DNA from: Procambarus clarkii
Lineage: Eukaryota; Arthropoda; Malacostraca; Decapoda; Cambaridae
Direction of reading: 5' to 3'
Length of the DNA: 64,000 nt
Assembly: GCF_040958095.1 (NCBI RefSeq)
Contig: NC_091216.1
Span: forward strand, 6,348,069-6,412,068
In this document: positions 1 through 9,571 of the stretch, piece after piece
Position numbering within the stretch: the first letter of the stretch is position 1
Layout: each line of letters opens with the position of its first letter
Notes under the pieces: generated by a model
Databases searched by the model: none
What the model was told of the DNA's origin: nothing
What the model saw: only the letters and a program-made list of their open reading frames with translations
Translations under genes and position numbers: made by a program

Positions 1-50
<50 letters not shown>
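1..50. repeat. (AT)n microsatellite
   Basis: Pure AT dinucleotide repeat at the left edge of the window, running into the first MITE-like copy. It is probably the end of a longer array outside the window. Confidence 0.95.
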
Positions 51-53
<3 letters not shown>

Positions 54-436
54 GTACCTAGTGGCCAGAACGCACTTCTCTGCCTACTATGCAAGGCCCG
101 ATTTGCCTAATAAGCCAAGTTTTCATGAATTAATTGTTTTTCGACTACCTAACCTACCTAACCTAACCTAACCTAACTTTTTCGGCTACCTAACCTAACC
201 TAAGCTATAAATATTGGTTAGGTTAGGTTAGGTAGGGTTGGTTAGGTTCGGTCATATATCTACGTTAATTTTAACTTTAATTTAAAAAAATTGACCTCAT
301 ACATAATGAAATGGGTAGCTTTATCATTTCATAAGAAAAAAATTAGAGAAAATATATTAATTCAGGAAAACTTGGCTTCTTAGGCAAATCGGGCCTTGCA
401 TAGTAGGCCGAGAAGTGCGTTCTGGCTATTAGGTAT

Positions 437-439
<3 letters not shown>
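51..439. mobile_element. Palindromic MITE-like repeat, copy 1
   Basis: A 389-bp unit starting GTCGTACCTAGTGGCC and ending with the near reverse complement, GGCTATTAGGTATGAC. The outer ~85 bp of each end are inverted copies of one another. The interior carries CCTAA repeats on one side and TTAGG repeats on the other, then a shared AT-rich core. It sits inside (AT)n on both sides, as expected for an element that duplicates a TA target, although a TA duplication cannot be proven inside (TA)n. There is no coding capacity. Four other copies occur in this window (502-880, 18489-18873, 19628-20017, 20162-20550). Confidence 0.8.

Positions 440-501
<62 letters not shown>
440..501. repeat. (AT)n microsatellite
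   Basis: Pure AT repeat separating MITE-like copies 1 and 2. Confidence 0.95.
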
Positions 502-504
<3 letters not shown>

Positions 505-880
505 GTACCTAGTAGCCAGAACGCACTTCTCAGCCTACTATGTAAGGCCCGATTTGCCTAATAAGCCAAGTTTTCATGAATTAATTGTTTTTTGACTACC
601 TAACCTAACCTAACCTAACTTTTTCGGCTACCTAACCTAACCTAACCTATAAAGATAGGTTAGGTTAGGTTAGGTAGGGTTGGTTAGGTTCGGTCATATA
701 TCTACGTTAATTTTAACTCCAATAAAAAAAATTGACCTCATACATAATGAAATAGGTAGCTTTATCATTTCATAAGAAAAAAATTAGAGAAAATATATAA
801 TTTCAGGAAAACTTGGCTTATTAGGCAAATCAGGCCTTGCATAGTAGGCCGAGAAGTGCATTCTGGCTACTAGGTACGAC
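502..880. mobile_element. Palindromic MITE-like repeat, copy 2
   Basis: A 379-bp copy of the same inverted-repeat unit, with the GTCGTACCTAGTAGCC start and GGCTACTAGGTACGAC end. The internal CCTAA and TTAGG stretches are kept and a small deletion lies in the AT-rich core. A short AT tract (881-892) separates it from the start of the virus-like element, whose left terminus is not visible. Confidence 0.8.
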
Positions 881-937
881 ATATATATATATATGATTTC
901 ATTCTTTCTAGATATAATAAGTTTTTCTTTTTTTACA

Positions 938-1156
938 GATGACACACCGCTGTGCATAGATTTGGCATCCAGCAGCGACAGTGAGAGTGACACACCCAAC
1001 TCAGCACAGTGGACATTACCCATATCCGGATCTCAGCCCTCAACTCACAGGGAGGGGAGGGGTCGTTCACGGGCTCACTCTACTCCCCTGTTCCTCCCCC
1101 AGCCCCATACCCCAATCAATCAGCGACAGCAGCGACAGCAGCAGCAGCAGCAGCAT

Positions 1157-1187
<31 letters not shown>

Positions 1188-4100
1188 GGTGAGAACACTA
1201 CCGTTAACAACAGCATCACAGACCGTGAGAATAGCCTTGACTCAGACGACGACAGCTCAGCAGACCTTGACCTTGACTCATCAGCCTCTCTCAGTTCTGA
1301 CTGGTTAGCACCGTCTGGCGTAATAGCTGACCGTGCAGTGACACCCATTCATCTCAGAGGGGGACTATCACCACCCCCCACCCCCCCTAGCCCTCTCCCA
1401 TCACCCCCACCACCTCTCTCTCCCTCTCCCCCATCTGCCCTAGAAATTCAACCTCAGCTACTGGATCGAATTGATAACTATAATGGCGGTTAAGTTCGAC
1501 TTTCATTCTCCATACCAGAACATGTTAGCACCTCCCCAGAACTCTATCTGAGAACATACAGTGATTTTTTCATTAATGAGATACGCGCCCTTTTCTCCCC
1601 ACAACATCCATCCCTCCTAATTTACCCAGACATCACTCTAATTGTGCGGAATTTAAATGTACAACAAGACGGGGGGAGGAGGAGGAGGAGAATCTATTGG
1701 ATCCTATAAATAACGATGGCTTTCCCATACGAGGTGAGGGGCGAACAATAACTTTAGAGGAGGTAGACACACTTATTGATTTTTGGGCTGACGAATTGAC
1801 AGGGAAAATATCCCAGTACCTTGAAGAGAGAGAGGGCTCCAATGTCTTGGTTGAGCGGCTCACCGGGTTTTACATTAACTGTGGTCAGATTGAACACCCG
1901 ATAAGATTAGGCTCACATGTAGACTACCCTGAAGGCTTGCGTGGAAAAAAATTGGTTTTCAATCCAGAGGGAGAGGCGGATATTTGTCTTATGCAGTGTG
2001 TTGCAGCTTATAAATGTTTAGCTAAGGGGATGCGACTAGTTAATATTCGCGCTAGATCTGTGAATGCTAGTTGGTGTCTCAGACACATGAATTGGCCAGC
2101 AGATATCAATTCTGCAGTGACGTTTGAGGATATTAACAAGGTAGAGAAAAGGAATAAAGTCAGTATATTCATCTATTCACTAGAAAAAGATGAAAATGCT
2201 AGTCGACACCGACACTACATTACACTAGCTAGGAAGGGAAGAGGGGGATATACAGATGTCATACCATTGCTGATGTTGGAAGCTCAACACTTAGTATTAA
2301 TTAAGGATTTTAACCAATATGTACGTAATATGCGAGGTCATGGAGATCTAATCCCAAGTCATCACAGCCTTTGTCATTGTTGTATGATATCACTCCCAGC
2401 TGATAGCATGCAGAGCCATGAAAGTACATGCAAAGTACATCAGACTCTCAAATTCTACCCACCAGAGAGGAAGATTACTTTCCGTAACTATGGACAGGGA
2501 TATGGTCCTAGTCACATGTGCTTTTATGACTTTGAGTGCTTGTTAGACCGCTCAAACTCTAAGGGAATGATAGAATCACGTCACAACGCAGTGGCGTATG
2601 CGTACATCATCATTGACAGACAGATGAATATTGTTGAGAAAGATACTTATTTGAGTAAAGATGCGGTCAATCACTTTGTAACCACGCTAGAAGCGTCATG
2701 GGCTAGAATCAAGAAGGGGTTAGTATCCTATGAACTTCACATGTCCCAGCAACAGCAGGCAATATTTGAGACAAAAACGGCCTGTGAACTCTGTGATGAA
2801 CCTTTTAACGGGGATGATGTAATCAAAGTCCGTCATCACGACCACACAGTAAGATTCCACAATTATCAAGCAGCTTACTGTGATAGATGTAATTTGCAGT
2901 GTATAAATTCATACAAGTTCCTATACACTTTTTCACACAACGCTTCCTATGATTTAGGAGTAATCCTAAACGAGATGATAGACCAGGAAGTGAAATAGAT
3001 ATATTAGCTAAGGATGGATTTAAATTTATGAAAGTTGATGTGAACAACTTAAGATTTTTGGATAGTTTAGCCCTTCTCAACGGCTCGCTAGGAAGAATAG
3101 CCAAGGATCATATTGATAGTGGGAAACCTACCACATTCACTTTGGCTATGTTAAAAGGTGTAAATAAAGCAGCCATCCCAAAACTGCTCACGGGTAAACA
3201 ATCATTCTGCTATGATTATTTATCCTCTATGTCTGTGTTAGATGAACCACACCTTCCTTCTCGCGATAACTTTTACAATACACTAAAAGACGAAGAGTTG
3301 TCAGAAAAAGATTATAAACAAGCCTTAGAATTAGATATTTCTCACTACATTTCTTTACCCTAATTTGCTTGGGATGCATTCTTGCTTAAATCGAAAGTTG
3401 AACTTGATGTTGTCTCAGACCCATTGTTATATGATTTACTTCGTCGGAATCTCCGAGGTGGGTTCACCAGTGTGACGAGACAGTACACGAATGTGGAGAA
3501 CCAGCATACAGGCTTAGATCTAGGGGAAGATAGTAGCTACATCATTTACTTAGATTTTAATAGTCTTTACGGGGCGTGTATGACTGAACTGCTCCCTCGT
3601 GGCGGGATTCGGAAACTGACACACAATGAGCATGATGCACTGCTAGAGCGAGGCTTGGAGAATATCCCATGTGATGGGTCCAAGGGGTATTGGGTGTTGT
3701 GTGATACACTGCAGGTCCGACCGGAGGTAGCTAGGTATACAGATGAACTGCTCCTAGTTCTTTCACATACTTGCATTACCGAGGAACACATTTCACCCTA
3801 CAGTAAGAATATTCTTACAGAAGAAAGTCGCGGTCTGCCTAAAAACAACACTAAATTAATTGCTTCTCACCTTCCTCAGAAAGACTACCTCGTTAGTCTG
3901 GACTTGTTACAGTTAATCATGCGCATTGGATTAGAAATAGCTAAAGTTCATGACATCTACGAATTCGAGCAGGAGAGTTACCTTAAAGACTTCATTGAAA
4001 CCAATGTTCGTGAACGTGCCAGCACCAAATGCGCGATAAAAAAAAGGCTTTCAAACTCGTATCAAACTCTATATATGGAAAGAGTCTCACAGATGTATCT

Positions 4101-4994
4101 AAATATGGGAACAAACACTATTTGGTCACAGATCGTAGTCATTTCCTGAAACATGCTCGAAACCCATTCTTCAAGCGGAGTCTTTTGTTAAGTAAGGATC
4201 GTGTGATATGTACTATCAAGCAGAAGTCTCTCCTAGTCAACACTCCTACGTATTTGGGTTATCATATACTTCAAATTGCTAAGAGGCGTCTCTATGAGTT
4301 TTGGTATGATGTTGTCAAACCTGCGTATGGGGATAAAGCGAGTCTGTTATATACAGACACAGACTCTTTCATCATTAAACTGGACTGTCAGGATGTGTTT
4401 GAAGAGTTGAATAAGTCTCCTCTCTTCGACTGTATGGATTTTAGTAATTTTAATGACACACATCCATCCTACTCTAAAGCGCGAGAAGGTGAACTAGGAT
4501 TGCTCAAGTCTGAAATAGGCTCTAAGATTATTAACCAGTTAATTGCTCTCAGACCTAAAACATATTCGTTCACCACACATGATGGGGAGCACACTTGTAA
4601 GTGTAAGGGCGTCCCATACCATCTACAAGAGAAACTCTCACATGACTCATTTCAACACACTCTTGAAACAAACACTTCAATCAGGTATGTGTCGAGATCT
4701 ATACGCAACGTGCAAGGAAAGATTTGCACATGTCGCAGTACCTGCAGAGGTTTGTCAGCATTTGACGATAAACGCTACATTTTAAGCCCCACACAGTCCC
4801 TAGCGTATGGTCATCCTGATATTCTCAATAACAATGATGATGAGATGGATGTAGAAGTGGGAGAGGAGGAGGAGATGGAAGAAGAAGTGTTTATGGAGGA
4901 GGAGGAAGTAGAGCAAGCACAGAGACTCTACCCAATATTCCGCCCCTGGAGCAAACGCGATGTTACAGCTCAGAAACTATTCAACCCTCGCTAG
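938..4994 (+). pseudogene. Decayed protein-primed family B DNA polymerase (Maverick/Polinton, adintovirus-like)
   Basis: Remains of a ~1350-codon protein-primed DNA polymerase B, the replicase of Maverick/Polinton elements and adintoviruses. Visible in order: a Ser/Asp/Glu-rich N-terminus with the short motif PLCIDL; a CAG tract (about 1121-1187); a CHCC...HESTC cysteine cluster (2372-2432); exonuclease motif YDFE (2525-2536); a CELC...CDRC zinc-finger insertion resembling endonuclease VII (2783-2902); exonuclease II HNASYD (about 2936); polymerase motif A YLDFNSLYG (from 3547); motif B VSNSIYGKS (about 4053); motif C YTDTDSF (4350-4370); and an acidic tail (4840-4925). The frame breaks at the CAG tract, at TAA 1491, in a G run near 1675, near 2985, at TAA 3361 and in an A run near 4030. 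The first exon-like segment follows a pyrimidine tract ending in CAG at 938, so the true start may lie upstream and be lost. Family assignment is firm; function is lost. Confidence 0.93.
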
Positions 4995-5152
4995 ATTTTA
5001 TGTTGTACAATTGTTAGTTAGTATTAAGATGGATGCCCCATATGACTAGAACTATTTATACTAAATGATTAGGATGTTTAATATTATTGTTTGTGAACTG
5101 TAAGAACTATGATTAGTTTTAAAAAATGTTGTTGTTGTACATAAAATAGGTG

Positions 5153-5158
5153 AATAAA
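5153..5158 (+). terminator. Poly(A) signal after the polymerase gene
   Basis: A canonical AATAAA lies about 160 bp after the polymerase stop codon and just before the promoter-like elements of the ATPase gene. Its position suits the 3' end of the polymerase transcript. Confidence 0.5.
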
Positions 5159-5180
5159 CACCTGTAAATGACTATGTTTG

Positions 5181-5220
5181 TATAAATACCACCACATTTC
5201 CTTAGTTTTTAGCAGTCTTA
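5181..5220 (+). promoter_or_regulatory. Candidate TATA/initiator promoter of the ATPase gene
   Basis: TATAAATA at 5181-5188 is followed 30 bp later by AGCAGTCTTA (5211-5220), then the ATG at 5235. A related AGCAGTCTAA lies the same distance upstream of the 6571 gene. The CAGT core resembles the arthropod initiator. This is inferred from spacing and recurrence only. Confidence 0.45.
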
Positions 5221-5234
5221 ACGAAGCATTAATC

Positions 5235-5868
5235 ATGGACAGTTCCTATGATATAATCCATGAGGAACATCTAGATATTTTCAGAGAACCATCTCGTGTT
5301 ATTATTGCTGGTTATTCAAACAGTGGAAAATCCTACTTGTGCAGTAAACTTGTAAGGAAGTATCAGCACAAGTTCTCCTCAATAATTATATGCGGAGGAG
5401 GTTACTCTGAATTACGATCAGATCCACAAATTAAAGGGAAGCTGATCGAGCATTCAACCATTATTGATCCTGTGGAAGAGTGAGTAAATAATGACTCGCA
5501 TATCTTAGTAATCTATGACGACCTTTTTACAGAGTCTGCAAATTCAAAAATCGTATCAGACATGTTTACTAGGGGCCGACATTTCAAGGTTTCCGTCATA
5601 TTGATTACTCAAAATATATTTTTTCCTGGTAAATATTCGAGGAATATTAGTTTAAATGCTTCTCATTTCATATTGGTTAAATCACGAGACCTCTCACAAA
5701 TTAAAACACTCGGACGACAAATATTTGGGTAAGTGGATTCAAAGAAATTTGTAGAGTTATATAAGCCCAACCCTACGGCTATTTGCTAGTAGATCTGGGC
5801 TCGAACACTCCATCTACGATAACATTACGCGGTAATATTATATTGTTCACGAACCGCCCTATGAGATA
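5235..5868 (+). pseudogene. Decayed FtsK/HerA-type genome-packaging ATPase
   Basis: A DNA-packaging P-loop ATPase of the kind found in Mavericks/Polintons and adintoviruses, which translocates the genome into capsids. Seen directly: Walker A GYSNSGKS (5310-5333), Walker B LVIYDD (5505-5522), and a LITQN segment about 25 residues later in the position of the sensor motif. In-frame stops are present at TGA 5481 (just before Walker B) and TAA 5730, and a frame change near 5776 is needed to continue into the conserved C-terminal stretch (YLLVDLG). The gene is therefore dead. ATG 5235 is chosen because it follows the TATA/initiator-like elements and leaves the usual short leader before the P-loop. 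The end overlaps or abuts the integrase start at 5877, a compact viral arrangement. Confidence 0.88.
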
Positions 5869-5876
5869 GTTTACCA

Positions 5877-6233
5877 ATGGTGAGCAAGAAAGATGTACTG
5901 GAACGAGTATATAACGACCCCTCATCTAGCGGGGGGCTTGGAGGGGTACAGAGGTTGTATAAGGCCGCCAAATTAATTAACTCTAGTATAACTCTAGCCG
6001 ATGTAAAGGACTATCTGAAAAGCTCTGACTCCTATACGTTGCATTATTTACAACCACATAAATTCCCTCGGCGTCAGGTGTTAAGCCCTAAACCACGACT
6101 ATTTCAAGCTATAGACTTGGCCAAGATGAGTTTATTGGACAAACGTAATGACGGAGTGAAATATTTACTCGTATGTGTAGATATTTTCTCCAGGTACGCC
6201 CAAGTAGTACCCTTACGCGCCAAGGACGGCTGA
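5877..6233 (+). pseudogene. Truncated retroviral-type integrase (Maverick/Polinton)
   Basis: A 118-codon N-terminal part of the rve-type integrase used by Mavericks/adintoviruses to insert into host DNA. The N-terminal helical region has the family pattern GGLGGVQRLYKAAK, followed by YTLH and FPR. The start of the catalytic core is present: AIDLAKM with the first catalytic Asp, then NDGVKYLLVCVDIFSRYAQVVPL. Translation stops at TGA 6231-6233. The second Asp and the Glu of the DDE triad and any C-terminal domain are absent from the following sequence, so this is a truncation, not a single point nonsense. The enzyme cannot be active. The ATG overlaps the last codons of the ATPase region. Confidence 0.88.
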
Positions 6234-6503
6234 ATGGAAATGTATTGGCTCCAGTATCTGGCATACATATAATTAATGACATTATACATAAAATGACTGT
6301 GCTAAAATCTGTTTTTTTACCGGATAAACTCCCCATTGCTCAACTGTTTTTCACACTAACATCTACATCACGAGATTTATTATGTAATACTATGGCAAGC
6401 AGTCAAGTGTATGAGGCTCCATCTGTTAAGAGAAAGGCAACTGCAAAGATTGATCCTCACAGTAAAAGGAATGCTTCCTGGATCGTATATTAACAGGTGA
6501 GTG
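6234..6503 (+). other. Unassigned remnant between integrase and capsid gene
   Basis: After the integrase breaks off, an open stretch in another frame ends at 6493. Its C-terminal part is Lys/Arg/Ser-rich (MASSQVYEAPSVKRK and following, from 6392), compatible with a small basic virion protein or with chance. No family is recognised. The missing integrase C-terminus is not found here, so a deletion at about 6233 is likely. Confidence 0.3.
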
Positions 6504-6558
6504 TATATAAATGTGCATGTAATGTGTAGCTAGCTTTACTCGGCAAAAAGCAGTCTAA
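6504..6558 (+). promoter_or_regulatory. Candidate TATA/initiator promoter of the minor capsid gene
   Basis: TATATAAA at 6504-6511 precedes ACTCGG (6538-6543) and AGCAGTCTAA (6549-6558), then ATG 6571. The AGCAGTCTWA motif is shared with the ATPase gene. ACTCGG followed by GTCTAA is shared with the gene starting at 7937. Confidence 0.45.
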
Positions 6559-6570
6559 GGAGACAGAGCG

Positions 6571-7447
6571 ATGGACACTCACGTGATATACGCCACCAGC
6601 GTATCAGATACGCATTTATTCCCCAATAACAATCCCGCATCTTTCCAAAATCGATTGTTTAACCAGCTAGAATAAGATCCCAGGAGGAGTTATGAAATGT
6701 GTCTACAAAAATTACTCCTCCCCACTTTCCATTACGTTATTAAGCGTGATAATCCTGAGGCATATATACGTGTAGGCGTTACGTATGCGAAAGTGGGTGA
6801 GGGGAAATACATGCATTCAAAGCATTTATTATCATCTGATGTTTTAGCTGGAACTATAAAGAAATTAATACCACGATTAATACAGAAATAGAGGCCATAT
6901 TTTCAAGTAATGGTAAACTGAGTTTTTAGGAAAGTCATTAAAACAATTTTCAGCTAAATATGGAACGCATTTTATTAAATATGATTCTTCTTCCAATCGA
7001 AACAAGTTCACTACTGTGATTAGTGAGGAGAATATTAGCTCTGCAACGGGGCATAAAAACATCAGTAGAGTTACATTATCATTTGGAACCGCTTTTGGGA
7101 AAGTGTTGGGCGTAGTTCCAGAAATAGAATATGACATATTCGCAAAACGTCAGTATGCCTCGAGTGTAGTTAACACATGTCTATTCCCGCCAATACCTAG
7201 AGGAGGAGTTGATATTCTGTGTGTTTATTGCGATAAAATCTCTTCTACTAGATATGGAAACCAATCTGTAAATATTTTGGATGTAATCTCCCTAAATGGA
7301 AGTGATAACAGCAACAATAAAAAACTATATGTGCGTCTTAACACCAACATGACTATTAGGGATCAAGATGGTAACCCAATACATTTTGATGAACGTGGGT
7401 GCACCATAGCAGTCTTGCATGTACGTCCTGTAGCAGGAGGTATATAA
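6571..7447 (+). pseudogene. Decayed minor capsid (penton-like) protein, putative
   Basis: A ~290-codon gene. Its N-terminus (ATSVSDTHLFPNNNPASFQ) matches the pattern of a structural protein family seen beside Polinton polymerases and F54H12.2-like proteins in invertebrates (a short beta-rich start with YP-N-N, then N-F). I read it as the minor capsid/penton-type protein; that role is inference from context and remembered family pattern. Breaks: in-frame TAA at 6673-6675, a frame change near 6865 just before TAG 6889, and another near 6928. The C-terminal part (from about 7016) is open to TAA 7445 and has a beta-rich look ending PVAGGI. ATG 6571 follows the TATA/AGCAGTCTAA elements. Confidence 0.55.
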
Positions 7448-7495
7448 CACCAACGCTTTCCCGCCACTCCTCATTCGTCTGAAACAAGCGGAGAA

Positions 7496-7898
7496 ATGCG
7501 TGTCCACTTTATTCCCCCCTCTGTTGAGGTTATACATTCTGTTAACCCCTCCTAGACGTGGGGGGACTGATGATATACGGATTTTCAACAGCAGTAGACG
7601 TTATACGCGTGGAGGAGGAATATTTTCCTTTTTAAGCGGGATAGCGCGTCGAGCAGCGCCCTTTATCATGAGGACTCTGGCCCCGGCTGCGCTTAGCTTG
7701 GGGCAGAACGTACTAGACGACATTAATAATGACAAACAAACTTTCAAACAATCTCTTAAGAAACGCGGAATTGAAACATTGAAAGGAGTGGGGAAGCAAA
7801 TGATAGGCGGAAGAGTGCAGAAAAAGAATAAACAAACAAAAAAATTAGTAAACATCAAACGTTTTACTAAAGCGAAATATAATGATGTGTTGTCATAA
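7496..7898 (+). pseudogene. pVI/pX-like basic minor virion protein, frameshifted
   Basis: A ~133-codon basic protein gene. The likely ATG at 7496 gives MRVHFIPPS, then the frame changes near 7550 in a C-rich run. The rest is open to 7898. It contains RRYTRGGGIFSFLSGIARR, a Gly-rich amphipathic/hydrophobic helix region and a Lys/Arg-rich C-terminus. This RGxGIxSFLxGLFRR-like pattern recurs in small proteins encoded beside Maverick/adintovirus capsid genes and resembles adenovirus membrane-lytic or core proteins (pVI, pX). The membrane-active role is inference. It lies 48 bp after the minor capsid stop and 38 bp before the next gene. Confidence 0.6.
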
Positions 7899-7936
7899 CT
7901 TCTTCTCACTCGGTTGGTGTTGTCTAAAGCGCGAAC

Positions 7937-8839
7937 ATGGCCGGATATAACGCTCTGGGCCTCCAGGTGCCATTAGAACACTATACAGCTGCTGTTAGTG
8001 AAGCCTTTCCTAAAGTATTTTCCCCTCGATTGGTAGAATCAACAATTGCCAGCAGACAAACGGTGAATGTATTACCTGTGAATTCTGGGGTCAATAATAA
8101 GTTTACAGACACCTATCTGGAATTCATCATCAAGGGGGTGAATGATCAACTGGTGGATTTATCAACTATAGCTTTGGAGTTGTCTATTGATCAAACCGAA
8201 GAAGATGGAACAACACCTTTAGGAGATGCTAAAAACGTTTCGTTGGTGAATGGATTATCGCAAACTCTATTCAAATCCGCTGAGGCTATCAGAAGTAATT
8301 TAGGTGATAAGGTAAACTATCTAGGATGTTTCCTAGCTGATGACGTACGGAAAATACTGACAAAAATACATAAAAAAAGACCTGTGGTGTTCATAATCAA
8401 CACTCTGGAGTCGGGTTCTCGTAATAAAATGGGGCATTGGATAACATTCTATGTAAATAAGGATGAAGGTAGAAGCGAGATAGTTATATTAGACAGCTAC
8501 GCCAATCCTGCAATAGGATCTTATTCAAGATATTTCGAAGAGTTTATGTCCTACTTCCAAGACTATACCCTATAAATTATGAAAAAAAGGATTCAATCCT
8601 TGAATAGTTACTTCTGTGGGTATTATGCCGTTTATTTTGCGTATCATTTTTCCAGACTAGGCTTAGAGGCGGCCCTGCTTCACTTTGATGAAGCATTTAA
8701 ATATGGTCAATTTCGCAAGAATGATGAAAAAGTGCTGAAATTCAGTTATGCTCAGATGAAAATGCCTGTGTGTAAGCAAACATTCTGCTTCAACGGTACT
8801 GATGCTGAGTGTGAAACGTTGTGTGACGAAGTTGGCTAG
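7937..8839 (+). pseudogene. Capsid protein N-terminus fused in frame to adenain-like protease
   Basis: Codons 1 to about 117 resemble the N-terminal jelly-roll start of the major-capsid-like F54H12.2 family (TYLEFIIKG, DLSTIALEL, VNGLSQTLFKSAE). From about codon 118 the sequence is an adenovirus-type maturation protease: YLGCFLADDV, RPVVFIINT, catalytic His in MGHW (8435-8437), acidic partner in ILDSYANP, oxyanion-type Gln in RIQSLNSY and nucleophile Cys in FCGYYA (8615-8617). One in-frame TAA (8573-8575) separates the His/Asp half from the Gln/Cys half; the frame is the same on both sides, ending at TAG 8837. The bulk of the capsid gene and its boundary with the protease are missing, so an internal deletion joined two genes in frame. 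The element is consequently unable to encode a full capsid. Protease identity is firm; capsid identity is moderate. Confidence 0.8.
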
Positions 8840-9237
8840 GATGATCGTGCGGTGAGTAATACTTTATGTTAGGATTGAATGATGAACATAATTACGTCTG
8901 TATTTATGTTTACAACATTGACAACAACAAAAATTTATAACCTTTTTCCCCTTTCTATAGATTGAATGGTTGACTAACGTGCCTGGAAGGTTCGATGGAG
9001 TGGATGAATGACTCCCAATCTGACTGTCTACTACCTAAACCCTTTCAACAGATTGGCTGGTTGACTAGCGTCCTGGGAACGTTCGATGGACTGAATGAAA
9101 GCCTTTCTCCATCTGTCTGCTAGCTAAACCACCAAGAAGAAGTCTTATTATTATTATTATTATTATTATCGTTGTAAATCGCTTAAGTGTTTAATAAAAG
9201 AAATAAATTTATAAATAATGTGTTTACTTTTCCCTCG
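8840..9237. other. 3' flank with tandem duplication, (TTA)n and poly(A) signals
   Basis: Two imperfect ~90-bp copies (about 8959-9048 and 9049-9130) share GGTTGACTA and GTTCGATGGA. A (TTA)n tract lies near 9146-9170. AATAAA occurs at 9193-9198 and 9202-9207 on the + strand, suitable for the protease transcript. No gene is seen. Confidence 0.6.
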
Positions 9238-9243
9238 TTTATT
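9238..9243 (-). terminator. Poly(A) signal on the minus strand
   Basis: TTTATT here reads AATAAA on the minus strand. It is 5 bp beyond the stop of a minus-strand open frame (9248-9571) and only about 30 bp from + strand AATAAA signals, giving a convergent 3'-end arrangement typical of compact viral genomes. Confidence 0.35.
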
Positions 9244-9247
9244 GCTC

Positions 9248-9571
9248 TTAAAAAAAAAAGGCTATTTGGGCAAAGAATGATGATACCATGTTGGTCACGT
9301 TACGATATAGCTTACACATATTAACAGAAATAATACTAAAGGCTTCGCACAGAACAATGGTTGATCGTATGGGGAGAGGAGGGGATGAGGGGTGGGAGTG
9401 ATTGATGGTTGGCAGGTGAGGGCCTGCTGGCGGAAGTAAGATCGTCGCCCCTCCGTAACGAATCCGCAGTGGATTGAGAGCCATGCTGGGGTGAACATCT
9501 CCAGACCACTCTGAAGACATTGAAAAACTATTAAGATAATGAGCCACATCCGCAAGAGGCTGCTCTCTCAT
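9248..9571 (-). CDS. Hypothetical 107-residue protein, convergent to the virus-like genes
   Basis: Open frame on the minus strand from ATG at 9571 to a stop at 9248; the frame is closed by a stop at 9608-9610 upstream, so the start cannot be much earlier. There is no recognised domain. Residues 1-45 look protein-like (ADVAHYLNSFSMSSEW), then a Pro/Ser/His-rich stretch and a hydrophobic C-terminus follow. The main support is its position: a poly(A) signal directly downstream and convergent orientation to the protease gene. It could equally be a chance frame. Confidence 0.25.
   Translation of the reverse strand: MREQPLADVAHYLNSFSMSSEWSGDVHPSMALNPLRIRYGGATILLPPAGPHLPTINHSHPSSPPLPIRSTIVLCEAFSIISVNMCKLYRNVTNMVSSFFAQIAFFF

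Noticed and set aside
938-8839. Endogenous nimavirus (white-spot-like) fragment
   Set aside because: The protein-primed polymerase, rve integrase, packaging ATPase and adenain-like protease set belongs to Mavericks/adintoviruses, not nimaviruses.
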